Of a DNA stretch of 64,000 nt, positions 50,601 through 56,348 are shown in pieces. This DNA is from Chloroflexota bacterium (lineage in GTDB: Bacteria; Chloroflexota; Anaerolineae; UBA4142), in assembly GCA_016219275.1 (NCBI GenBank), contig JACRBM010000045.1, forward strand, positions 1 through 64,000, given 5' to 3'. The notes beneath the pieces were generated by a model. The model was given only the letters and a program-made list of their open reading frames with translations. It did no database searches and was not told where the DNA came from. Made by a program: the position numbers and the translations under genes. The number at the start of each line of letters is the position of its first letter. Within the stretch, counting starts at the first letter, position 1.

Positions 50601-50849
50601 TGCAGAAAACTGGGTCGCGGCGGTTTCGCAGAGAGGCAACGCCTCGCGAAATTCGCCTAGACGATTTAGGACGATCGCGAGCGTTAGCGCGGACTCGGTT
50701 TGAACGCGTGTGTCATTTTGCGTTTGCGCGAGTTGATAGGCGTGACGCGCGAGGATCAATGCCTGTTGCGGCGCTTGATCGAGGCAAGCCAGTGCATTGT
50801 CGTGGAGGAGCGGCATTTCTGTTTTTCTCATTTCGTAAAATAAACGCAT
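47679..50849 (-). CDS. TPR-CHAT protease
   Basis: The 1056-residue protein has about a dozen TPR repeats (residues about 30-560, for example LANVYYRLNRYDEALALYQQ and IGLVYAKQGRFAQALDLHYRAL), a helical linker, and a C-terminal CHAT caspase-like peptidase (about 760-1050). The catalytic His is in ILHFATHAIL near 928 and the Cys in LVTLSACQTALSQGGRGDE near 968. CHAT proteases are effectors of bacterial conflict systems, cutting toxin-like targets when activated. The gene diverges from a retroelement-diversified NACHT gene through overlapping promoters, so joint function is plausible. Confidence 0.88.
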   Translation of the reverse strand: MRLFYEMRKTEMPLLHDNALACLDQAPQQALILARHAYQLAQTQNDTRVQTESALTLAIVLNRLGEFREALPLCETAATQFSACGDHEHAARALCELAWAYVFIGDREQTLALIERARASTSSPLIHTRGDWIQAHTLRDQSFYLEAIALFEKARDTFQAHALPLDAARCERELAHTYILCEQGDAVPLLEQLQSRFEAENATLDAAFCLPLRGSAAWAAGRYTQAKELFIAAQRQFADLQVGFFHATCNMELGMACDRLNHFAEALQVLQQARDYFIAHDLHGHLSACTINLANVYYRLNRYDEALALYQQVAQSALAEGREARVARIYTNIGLVYAKQGRFAQALDLHYRALQIADAKGLTSVAAGNHAQLAACHRQLGQSAEALAHLQARMNLTGPATGDRFVSQQIDLAHLYLVQGQFAKAVTCLKRARHVAVTDQFDSYIALCDRLLAQATAARGDRKRALARIENARLLFAKHSQIVDGALCDLTEGEMRLMWNEFAEAREFFQRARAVLAPGFPDQVWRADYGLGRCAMATGDQVVALDHYLSAVRTIASSRAILVTEQISNDFFAPRQAVFDQALACALAQNAMHAALEIIEASKARTFLSLLQPREWKLREHRDDARVADLIAREKDLRYKLDELRQHIVVQTTPRNGESLRGRDLQSAAATELEEWTALNQMYEDVVSQLRLATAGLAGVSEPAPFDLERFRAAANSSFDSDWTALDYYLTEDRLTIVMIFPDAVRSEQRKLSAYDRAILAQCASAEPDQRELVYRGTLHNTAASNSGAKSLQHLHRLLIPEKLGTTLIVSPHGSLHALPFHALVAPNEGNYLIERHTVLYAPNLQAFQVLGSETMKSDIAQVLVLGMSDFGSQMCSLPAAAREVDGVSRMFSARTQSLWGEQATRQRLLAMDASGELQKFDILHFATHAILDQTAPHRSRILLADEALTTVDIFDLNLKARLVTLSACQTALSQGGRGDELIGLARVFFYAGARALLATLWHVEDQATAELSERFYRHLNDTRNAAVALQNAQVEMIRAGYAAHQWASFSLIGRP

Positions 50850-50864
50850 CTCTTCTCACCAAAC

Positions 50865-50893
50865 ATTGTAGCAGGTTTTTGACACTCCTCCAA
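50865..50893 (-). promoter_or_regulatory. Promoter of the CHAT gene
   Basis: On the minus strand TTGGAG (50893-50888) and TACAAT (50870-50865) with a 17-nt spacer. Its spacer region overlaps the -35 box of the opposing promoter at 50879-50884. Confidence 0.65.
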
Positions 50894-50907
50894 ACCCAGA
50901 GTAGAAT
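50879..50907 (+). promoter_or_regulatory. Promoter of the first NACHT-FGE gene
   Basis: TTGACA (50879-50884) and TAGAAT (50902-50907) with a 17-nt spacer; transcription starts near 50914, about 60 nt before ATG 50973. It overlaps the CHAT promoter, so RNA polymerase can occupy only one at a time. Confidence 0.7.
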
Positions 50908-50972
50908 GATTTTGACGCTCCCCGCGTCTGGCTGTCCATCTCGCTCGAAAATCTCAGTGAGGAGTGCGTACG

Positions 50973-53900
50973 ATGGATTCACTCATTCCCGATTTGGCGC
51001 TGGCGATCCAAGCCGCGACGCCGTTCATCCTTCAGAAACTCGTCGAGAAAGGTCTGATCGAACCGGCGGTCAAACCGTTGGCGAACAAGGTTCAAGCGCG
51101 CGCGACCAAAGGCGAGAAGGATGCGGCGCTTGAGCAAGCCATTCTCGCGGCAATCAAGGACGTTGCCCCGCGCAAAAGTGATTCGCAGGCGGTCGCGTAC
51201 GCGCGCAAGATTCGCCTTCACGAAATCGTCGAACCTGGCAACGAAGCATTGCGCGATGAGATGATGCGTTTGGCGTTCCTCGCCACAACGAAAAGCCAGC
51301 GTCTTGTCCCGTTGAAACTGCTCGATGTTTTGCGCCTCAACCACGACCAGCGTCCGGCACTGGCAAGTTTCCTCTTTCATTTGCATCAGCGACTGAACGC
51401 GCTCCCCGACTATCAGCCGTTGCTTCAAGCCGCGCGTGACCAAGCCGTGATCAAAGAACTCAAAGCAATGGCGCGCGACCTGTCCGAACTAGTCGGCACA
51501 GTCGAAGAAACACGTAAAGGTAAGGCGGTCCGCGTGCGTGTCATCGCGGACGATTGGAGTGCCGAGCCGTACCTGCGCTACCTCGCGAATGTGTGCAACG
51601 TATTGCCTTTGCGCGTAATTGATCCACAGTACGCTTCACCGACCGGCGAGACCGCAACGTTGAGCGATGTCTATACCAATCTCGAAGTCACGACGACGGT
51701 TCAAGTCAAAGTGGACAAACGCAAATCTCGCGAAGAGCAACCACAACTTATGGAACGCGAAAAGACGCGCCGCATGACTGTGCTCGAAGCCGTGTCTGAT
51801 TCGAAATCGCGCCGACTTGTTTTGCTCGGCGATCCCGGCGGCGGCAAATCCACGTTCGTCAACTATCTCGCGTTCTGTCTTGCCAAGCATCAACTCGAAC
51901 CGAAAGACAAATGGTTGGAGCGGTTGCCCGCGTGGACAGTTGGCGCGCTGGTGCCAGTTCGCATCATCTTGCGCGACTGGGTCGCGTGGGTAAGCGCGAA
52001 CAATTCGCATCAGCCGAACGCGCAATTGCTTTGGGATTTCCTCAAACACGATCTCACGAGCCATGGCTTGGAGAACGAATTCGCGCCGCTCAAAAAACAT
52101 CTGCTCGAACACGGCGGGCTAGTTTTACTCGATGGCTTGGATGAAGTGCCGGATGCGAATGCGCGCCGTGCTCTGCTCAAATCGGTGATCGAAGATTTCG
52201 AGCGCGGGTGCGGCAAGTGTCGCATCGTCGTGACGTGCCGACCGTACGCGTACGAAAAACGTGAGTGGAAATTGCCTGGCTTTGCCGAGCAAACCATCGC
52301 GCCGTTCAGTGATGAACAAATTGAAAATTTCATTCGCGGTTGGTACCACGCGGTTGTCCAGGTGTCGGGGATGAATGCCGCGCTCGCGGAATCGAAAGCG
52401 AACGCCTTGATCGCAGCGTGCGGTCTGCCACACCTCGCCGAACTCGCGCCGCGTCCTCTGCTCCTTACGTTGATGGCGACCCTGCACACCTCGCGCGGTA
52501 AATTGCCGGATGATCGCGCCGAACTGTACGAGGATTGCGTACGGCTCTTGCTCGATTTTTGGCAACAGAACAAACGCGTGCAGATAGATGGGCAAACCGA
52601 ATCCGAACAAGGGATTCTCGACGCGCTCAGCATTTCACGCGACCGCTTGGAACAAGTATTGAATCAGATCGCGTTTACCGCGCACACGCGCCAGGGCAAG
52701 AGCGCGAATCGCCAAAACGTCACGGCGGATATAAGCGGAGAGGAATTACGCAAGGTGCTTGTGCCGGCGTTCGGCGACGATTGGAACAAGGCGCAGACCG
52801 CGATTCACTATGTCCGCACGCGCGCGGGCTTGCTCATTGAACGCGAGCCGGACGTGTTCGCGTTTCCGCATCGCACGTTCCAAGAATTCCTGACCGCGCG
52901 GTTCGTCGTCAACTCGGAAGATTTTCCCCAGAACCTTGCCGAGTGGGTTTGTAATGACCGCGCATGGTGGCGTGAAGTGTTCTTGCTGGCGGCAGGGCAC
53001 GCGCGTCCGCGCGCGTTTGGCAATGCGGTTGCGCTCATCAACACACTGTGCGACAAGCCGTATCACCCTGGCGACAAGATGGAGGACACGGACGCGTATG
53101 CCGCCGCGCTTGCCGCGCAAGCCGCCGCCGACATTCACTTGAAAGAACGCGCGACGAGTCCGGGACGTTACCAAGATACACTCCGCAAATTGCAGACCTG
53201 GCTCGTTGGCACGCTCCGCGTCGCGCAAGGTGCACTGCCGCTCGTTGAACGCGCCAATGCCGGACGTATCCTGAGCGCGCTCGGCGATCCGCGCCCGGAT
53301 GTGAATTGTGCGATTCCAGCGATGGTAGATGTGCCAGCCGGCGAGTTTGTGATGGGAAGCGATACAAGTAATCAAGAGGACGAAAAGCCCCAGCATCGCG
53401 TAACACTGAACGCGTACCGCATCGGCAAATATCCGGTGACGAACGCGCAGTACCGCCGCTTTGTGGATGATAAGGGATACACAAAATTTCATCGCGATTG
53501 CTGGACGGATGCGGGATGGAGTTGGCGCGAAAAGGAGAACATTGAGAAACCACCCTATCTCGATCATCCCGAATTTGGTTTGGACAATCATCCGGTCGTC
53601 GGTGTTTCTTGGTACGAAGCACTCGCGTATTGCAACTGGCTCACCAAGACCAACCCAGGTCGCAAGTTTCGCTTGCCGACCGAAGCCGAATGGGAACGCG
53701 CCGCGCGACACACCGACGGGCGCGAGTACTCTTGGGAAGGCGAGTTCGATCCTGAAAAAGCGAATACCAGTGAAAGTAAAATCGGACGCACGACTGCAGT
53801 CGGTTCGTTCCCGCTAGGCGCGAGTACATGCGGTGCGCTCGATATGTCTGGGAATGTGTGGGAGTGGTGTAGTACGCGGTGGGGCAAAGGATACGAAAAC

Positions 53901-54107
53901 CCGGAATTCAAATATCCTTATCAATCAGATGATGGACGTGAGAATTTACAAAGCACTGACATCCGTATCCTTCGTGGCGGGTCTTGGGTCATCCATCTAG
54001 TTTTCGCGCGTTGTGCGTACCGCGTCAGCAACAATCCTCATAGCCGTAACCTCAATATCGGGTTTCGCGTTGCCGAGTCTTTCCCAGGGCTTGGTTCTGC
54101 TTCCTGA
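50973..54107 (+). CDS. NACHT NTPase with C-terminal FGE/C-type lectin domain, DGR target 1
   Basis: ATG 50973 (GTGAGGAG about 8 nt upstream; GTG 50964 also possible) gives 1044 residues. An N-terminal helical domain (1-270) precedes a NACHT module with Walker A LLGDPGGGKST near 286 and Walker B LVLLDGLDEVP near 386, then winged-helix and helical segments to about 780. Residues about 785-1044 are an FGE-sulfatase fold ([44 protein letters not shown]), the C-type-lectin-like scaffold typical of retroelement-diversified proteins. The variable repeat covers residues 1000-1035. The lectin domain probably recognises a ligand and the NACHT part oligomerises, as in NLR sensors. No signal peptide. Confidence 0.93.
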   Translation: MDSLIPDLALAIQAATPFILQKLVEKGLIEPAVKPLANKVQARATKGEKDAALEQAILAAIKDVAPRKSDSQAVAYARKIRLHEIVEPGNEALRDEMMRLAFLATTKSQRLVPLKLLDVLRLNHDQRPALASFLFHLHQRLNALPDYQPLLQAARDQAVIKELKAMARDLSELVGTVEETRKGKAVRVRVIADDWSAEPYLRYLANVCNVLPLRVIDPQYASPTGETATLSDVYTNLEVTTTVQVKVDKRKSREEQPQLMEREKTRRMTVLEAVSDSKSRRLVLLGDPGGGKSTFVNYLAFCLAKHQLEPKDKWLERLPAWTVGALVPVRIILRDWVAWVSANNSHQPNAQLLWDFLKHDLTSHGLENEFAPLKKHLLEHGGLVLLDGLDEVPDANARRALLKSVIEDFERGCGKCRIVVTCRPYAYEKREWKLPGFAEQTIAPFSDEQIENFIRGWYHAVVQVSGMNAALAESKANALIAACGLPHLAELAPRPLLLTLMATLHTSRGKLPDDRAELYEDCVRLLLDFWQQNKRVQIDGQTESEQGILDALSISRDRLEQVLNQIAFTAHTRQGKSANRQNVTADISGEELRKVLVPAFGDDWNKAQTAIHYVRTRAGLLIEREPDVFAFPHRTFQEFLTARFVVNSEDFPQNLAEWVCNDRAWWREVFLLAAGHARPRAFGNAVALINTLCDKPYHPGDKMEDTDAYAAALAAQAAADIHLKERATSPGRYQDTLRKLQTWLVGTLRVAQGALPLVERANAGRILSALGDPRPDVNCAIPAMVDVPAGEFVMGSDTSNQEDEKPQHRVTLNAYRIGKYPVTNAQYRRFVDDKGYTKFHRDCWTDAGWSWREKENIEKPPYLDHPEFGLDNHPVVGVSWYEALAYCNWLTKTNPGRKFRLPTEAEWERAARHTDGREYSWEGEFDPEKANTSESKIGRTTAVGSFPLGASTCGALDMSGNVWEWCSTRWGKGYENPEFKYPYQSDDGRENLQSTDIRILRGGSWVIHLVFARCAYRVSNNPHSRNLNIGFRVAESFPGLGSAS
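53970..54077 (+). repeat. DGR variable repeat 1 (VR1)
   Basis: The 108-bp segment aligns without gaps to the template at 55993-56100. By hand alignment there are 17 differences, 16 at template adenines. Changed codons include AAC to GTC, ATC, TTC, GTC and CTC, and GAT to GTT, all in the ligand-facing loop region RGGSWVIHLVFARCAYRVSN. The last 20 bases are nearly identical to the template, as expected for the initiation-of-homing region. Confidence 0.93.
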
Positions 54108-54131
54108 ATTCTGAGTTCTGATTTCTGTCCC
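54104..54131. repeat. 7-bp array at the end of DGR target 1
   Basis: CTGAATT-CTGAGTT-CTGATTT-CTGTCCC; the stop codon TGA is in the first unit. A sister array with CTGATTT units sits at the same place behind VR2 (59177-59204). Confidence 0.8.
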
Positions 54132-54149
54132 CTGTTTTTCTTGGGGGGT

Positions 54150-54174
54150 CTGGGGGGCGGTTTTTGCCCCCCAG
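54150..54174 (+). repeat. Conserved hairpin downstream of VR1
   Basis: CTGGGGGGC (54150-54158) and GCCCCCCAG (54166-54174) with loop GGTTTTT, starting 72 nt after VR1. An identical hairpin lies at the same distance after VR2. Such GC-rich stem-loops downstream of the variable repeat stimulate retrohoming in the Bordetella phage DGR; it may also terminate transcription. Confidence 0.75.
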
Positions 54175-54204
54175 CGAAAAATTTTTTTGGAGGAGGCACA
54201 TCCC

Positions 54205-54276
54205 CCTCTCCCTCACAGGGAGAGGCGATGGCGCGCCTTTGCTGCGGCGTCTATGCCACTTTAATGTCGCGCCATC
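54205..54276. repeat. REP-like palindromes between target 1 and the RT gene
   Basis: CCTCTCCCT (54205-54213) pairs with AGGGAGAGG (54217-54225), followed directly by GATGGCGCG (54227-54235) paired with CGCGCCATC (54268-54276) and then GGGTGAGGG. It looks like a 50-bp dyad element inserted in a CCCTC/GAGGG palindrome. No gene occupies 54108-54343. Confidence 0.65.
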
Positions 54277-54343
54277 GGGTGAGGGTCGGAATTTCCCGAA
54301 CAGCCGCGCGACGCGGCAAATATTCTCGCCATGACAGGACACG

Positions 54344-55411
54344 ATGAAAACCTACAAACACCTCTACCCGCGCATCTGCGCGTTTCAAAATCTCTACACC
54401 GCGTACCGCGATGCGCGGCGCGGCAAACGCGCCAAGCGCCAGGTCTATCAGTTCGAGTTCAACGCCGAAGCGGAATTACTGCGCCTGCAAGACGAGTTGC
54501 GCGCGCAAACGTACCAGCCCGGCGCGTACACCAGTTTTCGCCTGGGCGATGCGAAACGCCGCTTGGTCTCTGCCGCACCGTTCCGTGATCGTGTGGTACA
54601 TCACGCGCTCTGCAATCTCATCGAGCCGATCCTCGAACGCAAATTCATTGACGACTCGTACGCCAACCGCAAGGAAAAAGGCACGCACCGCGCGATAGAC
54701 CGCGCGCAGTATTTCGCGCAACGCCACCCGTACGTTCTGCAAGCCGACATCGTCCAGTGCTTTCCCTCAATTGACCACGCGATTTTGCGCGGCATTCTCG
54801 CGCGCACCATCGCCGACGCGCCAACGTTATGGCTGATTGACCAGATTCTCGCCAGCGGCGCGGACGTGCATCGCGCGCAGTATCGGATGCAGTGGTTTCC
54901 CGGCGACGATCTCTTTGCGCCAAGTCGCCCGCGCGGTTTGCCGATTGGCAATCTCACGTCCCAGTTTTGGGCGAACGTGTATCTCAACGAACTCGACCAA
55001 TTCGTCAAACGCGAATTGAAGTGCGCGGCGTACGTGCGCTACGTGGACGATTTCGTTCTGTTCGCCGACGACAAAACCAGGTTGTGGGAATGGAAAGCGC
55101 GCCTCGTCGAGTTTTTGCAAGCATTGCGTCTCGTCGTGCATCCCGGCAAAACGCTCGTGCGCCGCGTCGCCGATGGCATTCCGTTCCTGGGCTGGCGCAT
55201 TTTTCCAACGCATCGCCGGCTCAAGCGCGACAATGTGCGCGCATTCATGCGCCGCTTCCGCGCGCAAACCATCGCGTATGCGCGCGGCGAGTTGTCGCTG
55301 GAGAATTGGACGACGCGTACCCAGTCCTGGGTCGCGCACGCGGCGCACGGCGACACGTACCGCCTGCGCAAAAAAATTCTGACGGCTTCGCCGATTGCGC
55401 TGGCGGATTGA
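54344..55411 (+). CDS. DGR reverse transcriptase
   Basis: The 355-residue protein has the compact size and motif set of DGR reverse transcriptases: start MKTYKHLYPRICAFQNLYTAY, fingers LRAQTYQPGAYTSF, RVVHHALCNLIEPI, ADIVQCFPSIDH (catalytic Asp of motif A), PIGNLTSQFWANVYLN (the G-x-x-x-SQ form that marks DGR enzymes, residue about 201) and the catalytic YVDDF near 233. It copies the template RNA into cDNA with frequent errors opposite adenine, and the cDNA replaces the variable repeats. It lies between the two target genes on the same strand, followed by avd. Confidence 0.96.
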   Translation: MKTYKHLYPRICAFQNLYTAYRDARRGKRAKRQVYQFEFNAEAELLRLQDELRAQTYQPGAYTSFRLGDAKRRLVSAAPFRDRVVHHALCNLIEPILERKFIDDSYANRKEKGTHRAIDRAQYFAQRHPYVLQADIVQCFPSIDHAILRGILARTIADAPTLWLIDQILASGADVHRAQYRMQWFPGDDLFAPSRPRGLPIGNLTSQFWANVYLNELDQFVKRELKCAAYVRYVDDFVLFADDKTRLWEWKARLVEFLQALRLVVHPGKTLVRRVADGIPFLGWRIFPTHRRLKRDNVRAFMRRFRAQTIAYARGELSLENWTTRTQSWVAHAAHGDTYRLRKKILTASPIALAD

Positions 55412-55416
55412 CCGTG

Positions 55417-55545
55417 GCACGGGCGGCTCGCCCGTGCGGTAAACGAGGAGCTTTAAGTCGCATTAGCGACCCTCACCCTAGCCCTCTCCCTGGTAGGGAG
55501 AGGGAATTTGCCTCCACGCCCTACGGGGAGAGGATTGAGGTGAGG
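55417..55545. repeat. Hairpin and REP-like palindromes between RT and avd
   Basis: GCACGGGCG (55417-55425) pairs with CGCCCGTGC (55429-55437) directly after the RT stop. Further on CCCTCTCCCT (55482-55491) and AGGGAGAGGG (55495-55504) form a 10-bp palindrome inside wider CCCTCACCC ... GGTGAGGGG arms. Confidence 0.7.
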
Positions 55546-55586
55546 GGCGAACTGACTTTACGCCCGTGAGGAAAACGAGGTAGCCC

Positions 55587-55928
55587 TTGCCCGATTCACC
55601 GATCTTTGTCAAAATGCACGATCTCAACGCGTGGCTCTTGCCGCGCACGCTCAAGTTTCCGCGCGAGTATCGCTTTTCATTGGCGAGCCGCATCCAAACG
55701 TGCGCGTTCGATCTGCAACGCGCGCTCATCGCCGCCGCAAAATCGCGCACCGCCAACGCGCGCGGCGAGGCGTTGCACCAAGCCGACCTCGAACTCGCCG
55801 AACTGCGCTTGCATTTGCGGCTGGCAACCGATCTGAAATTACTCGATCCGCGCGGGTACGCGCGTGTCGCCCGCCTGACTGAAGAAGTGGGGCGGCTGTT
55901 GGGCGGGTGGCAAAAGAAATCGGCGTAA
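55587..55928 (+). CDS. avd: Avd, DGR accessory variability protein
   Basis: The 113-residue four-helix protein starts at TTG 55587 with GAGG 6 nt upstream. The motif [24 protein letters not shown] near the N-terminus followed by long helices and basic residues ([22 protein letters not shown]) is typical of Avd. Avd forms a basic pentameric barrel that binds the reverse transcriptase and template RNA and is needed for mutagenic homing. It directly precedes the template repeat. Confidence 0.9.
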   Translation: MPDSPIFVKMHDLNAWLLPRTLKFPREYRFSLASRIQTCAFDLQRALIAAAKSRTANARGEALHQADLELAELRLHLRLATDLKLLDPRGYARVARLTEEVGRLLGGWQKKSA

Positions 55929-55929
55929 A

Positions 55930-55964
55930 CCTGGCAAAGGTTTCGCGCAAGCGCCTTTGCCAGG
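55930..55964 (+). repeat. Hairpin just upstream of the template repeat
   Basis: CCTGGCAAAGG (55930-55940) and CCTTTGCCAGG (55954-55964) form a perfect 11-bp stem with a 13-nt loop, between the avd stop and the template. It could stop avd transcripts, shape the template RNA, or be a palindrome relic similar to 38336. Confidence 0.6.
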
Positions 55965-55992
55965 AAATATACGCGGGGACGAACCGAACGCT

Positions 55993-56100
55993 AAACGTGG
56001 CGGGTCATGGAACAACCATCTAGATAACGCGCGTTGTGCGTACCGCAACCACAACAATCCTCATAGCCGTAACAACAATATCGGGTTTCGCGTTGCCGAA
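55993..56100 (+). repeat. DGR template repeat (TR)
   Basis: The 108-bp non-coding copy reads as 36 codons rich in AAC/AAT ([20 protein letters not shown] ... [14 protein letters not shown] in the VR frame). It holds about 32 adenines, concentrated at the codons that vary. It has no start codon of its own in this frame and differs from VR1 and VR2 almost only at adenines, while non-adenine positions are conserved. It serves as RNA template for the reverse transcriptase. Confidence 0.95.
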
Positions 56101-56214
56101 TCGTTCCGAGATGCGAGGCAGAAATCCGGCGGGTCGTCCGCTTTGCGGCACACGACGCGCCGTCGCGACTCGCATTGGGAAGGACAGGTTCGTTCCCGGC
56201 TGAACCCCCGCTTT

Positions 56215-56239
56215 CGCCCTCTCCGCGTAGGAGAGGGCG
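56215..56239. repeat. REP-like palindrome between TR and target 2
   Basis: CGCCCTCTCC (56215-56224) and GGAGAGGGCG (56230-56239) with loop GCGTA, followed by GGGGTGAGG. This is the third copy of the CCCTC/GAGGG type flanking a retroelement part. The rest of 56101-56344 shows nothing else recognised. Confidence 0.7.
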
Positions 56240-56348
56240 GGGGTGAGGTGGTCAGCCAAATAACAATCGCTCTGCCCCCTCTGGTAATCTCGCGCGAGTG
56301 GGGTGAACGTTGGGGCAGGGCATCCCTCGAACAAGATAGAGGTGATGA

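Noticed and set aside
54344-55411. Group II intron or retron reverse transcriptase
   Set aside because: No maturase domain or intron ends, no msr/msd; the SQ motif, compact size, Avd and TR/VR pair identify a DGR.
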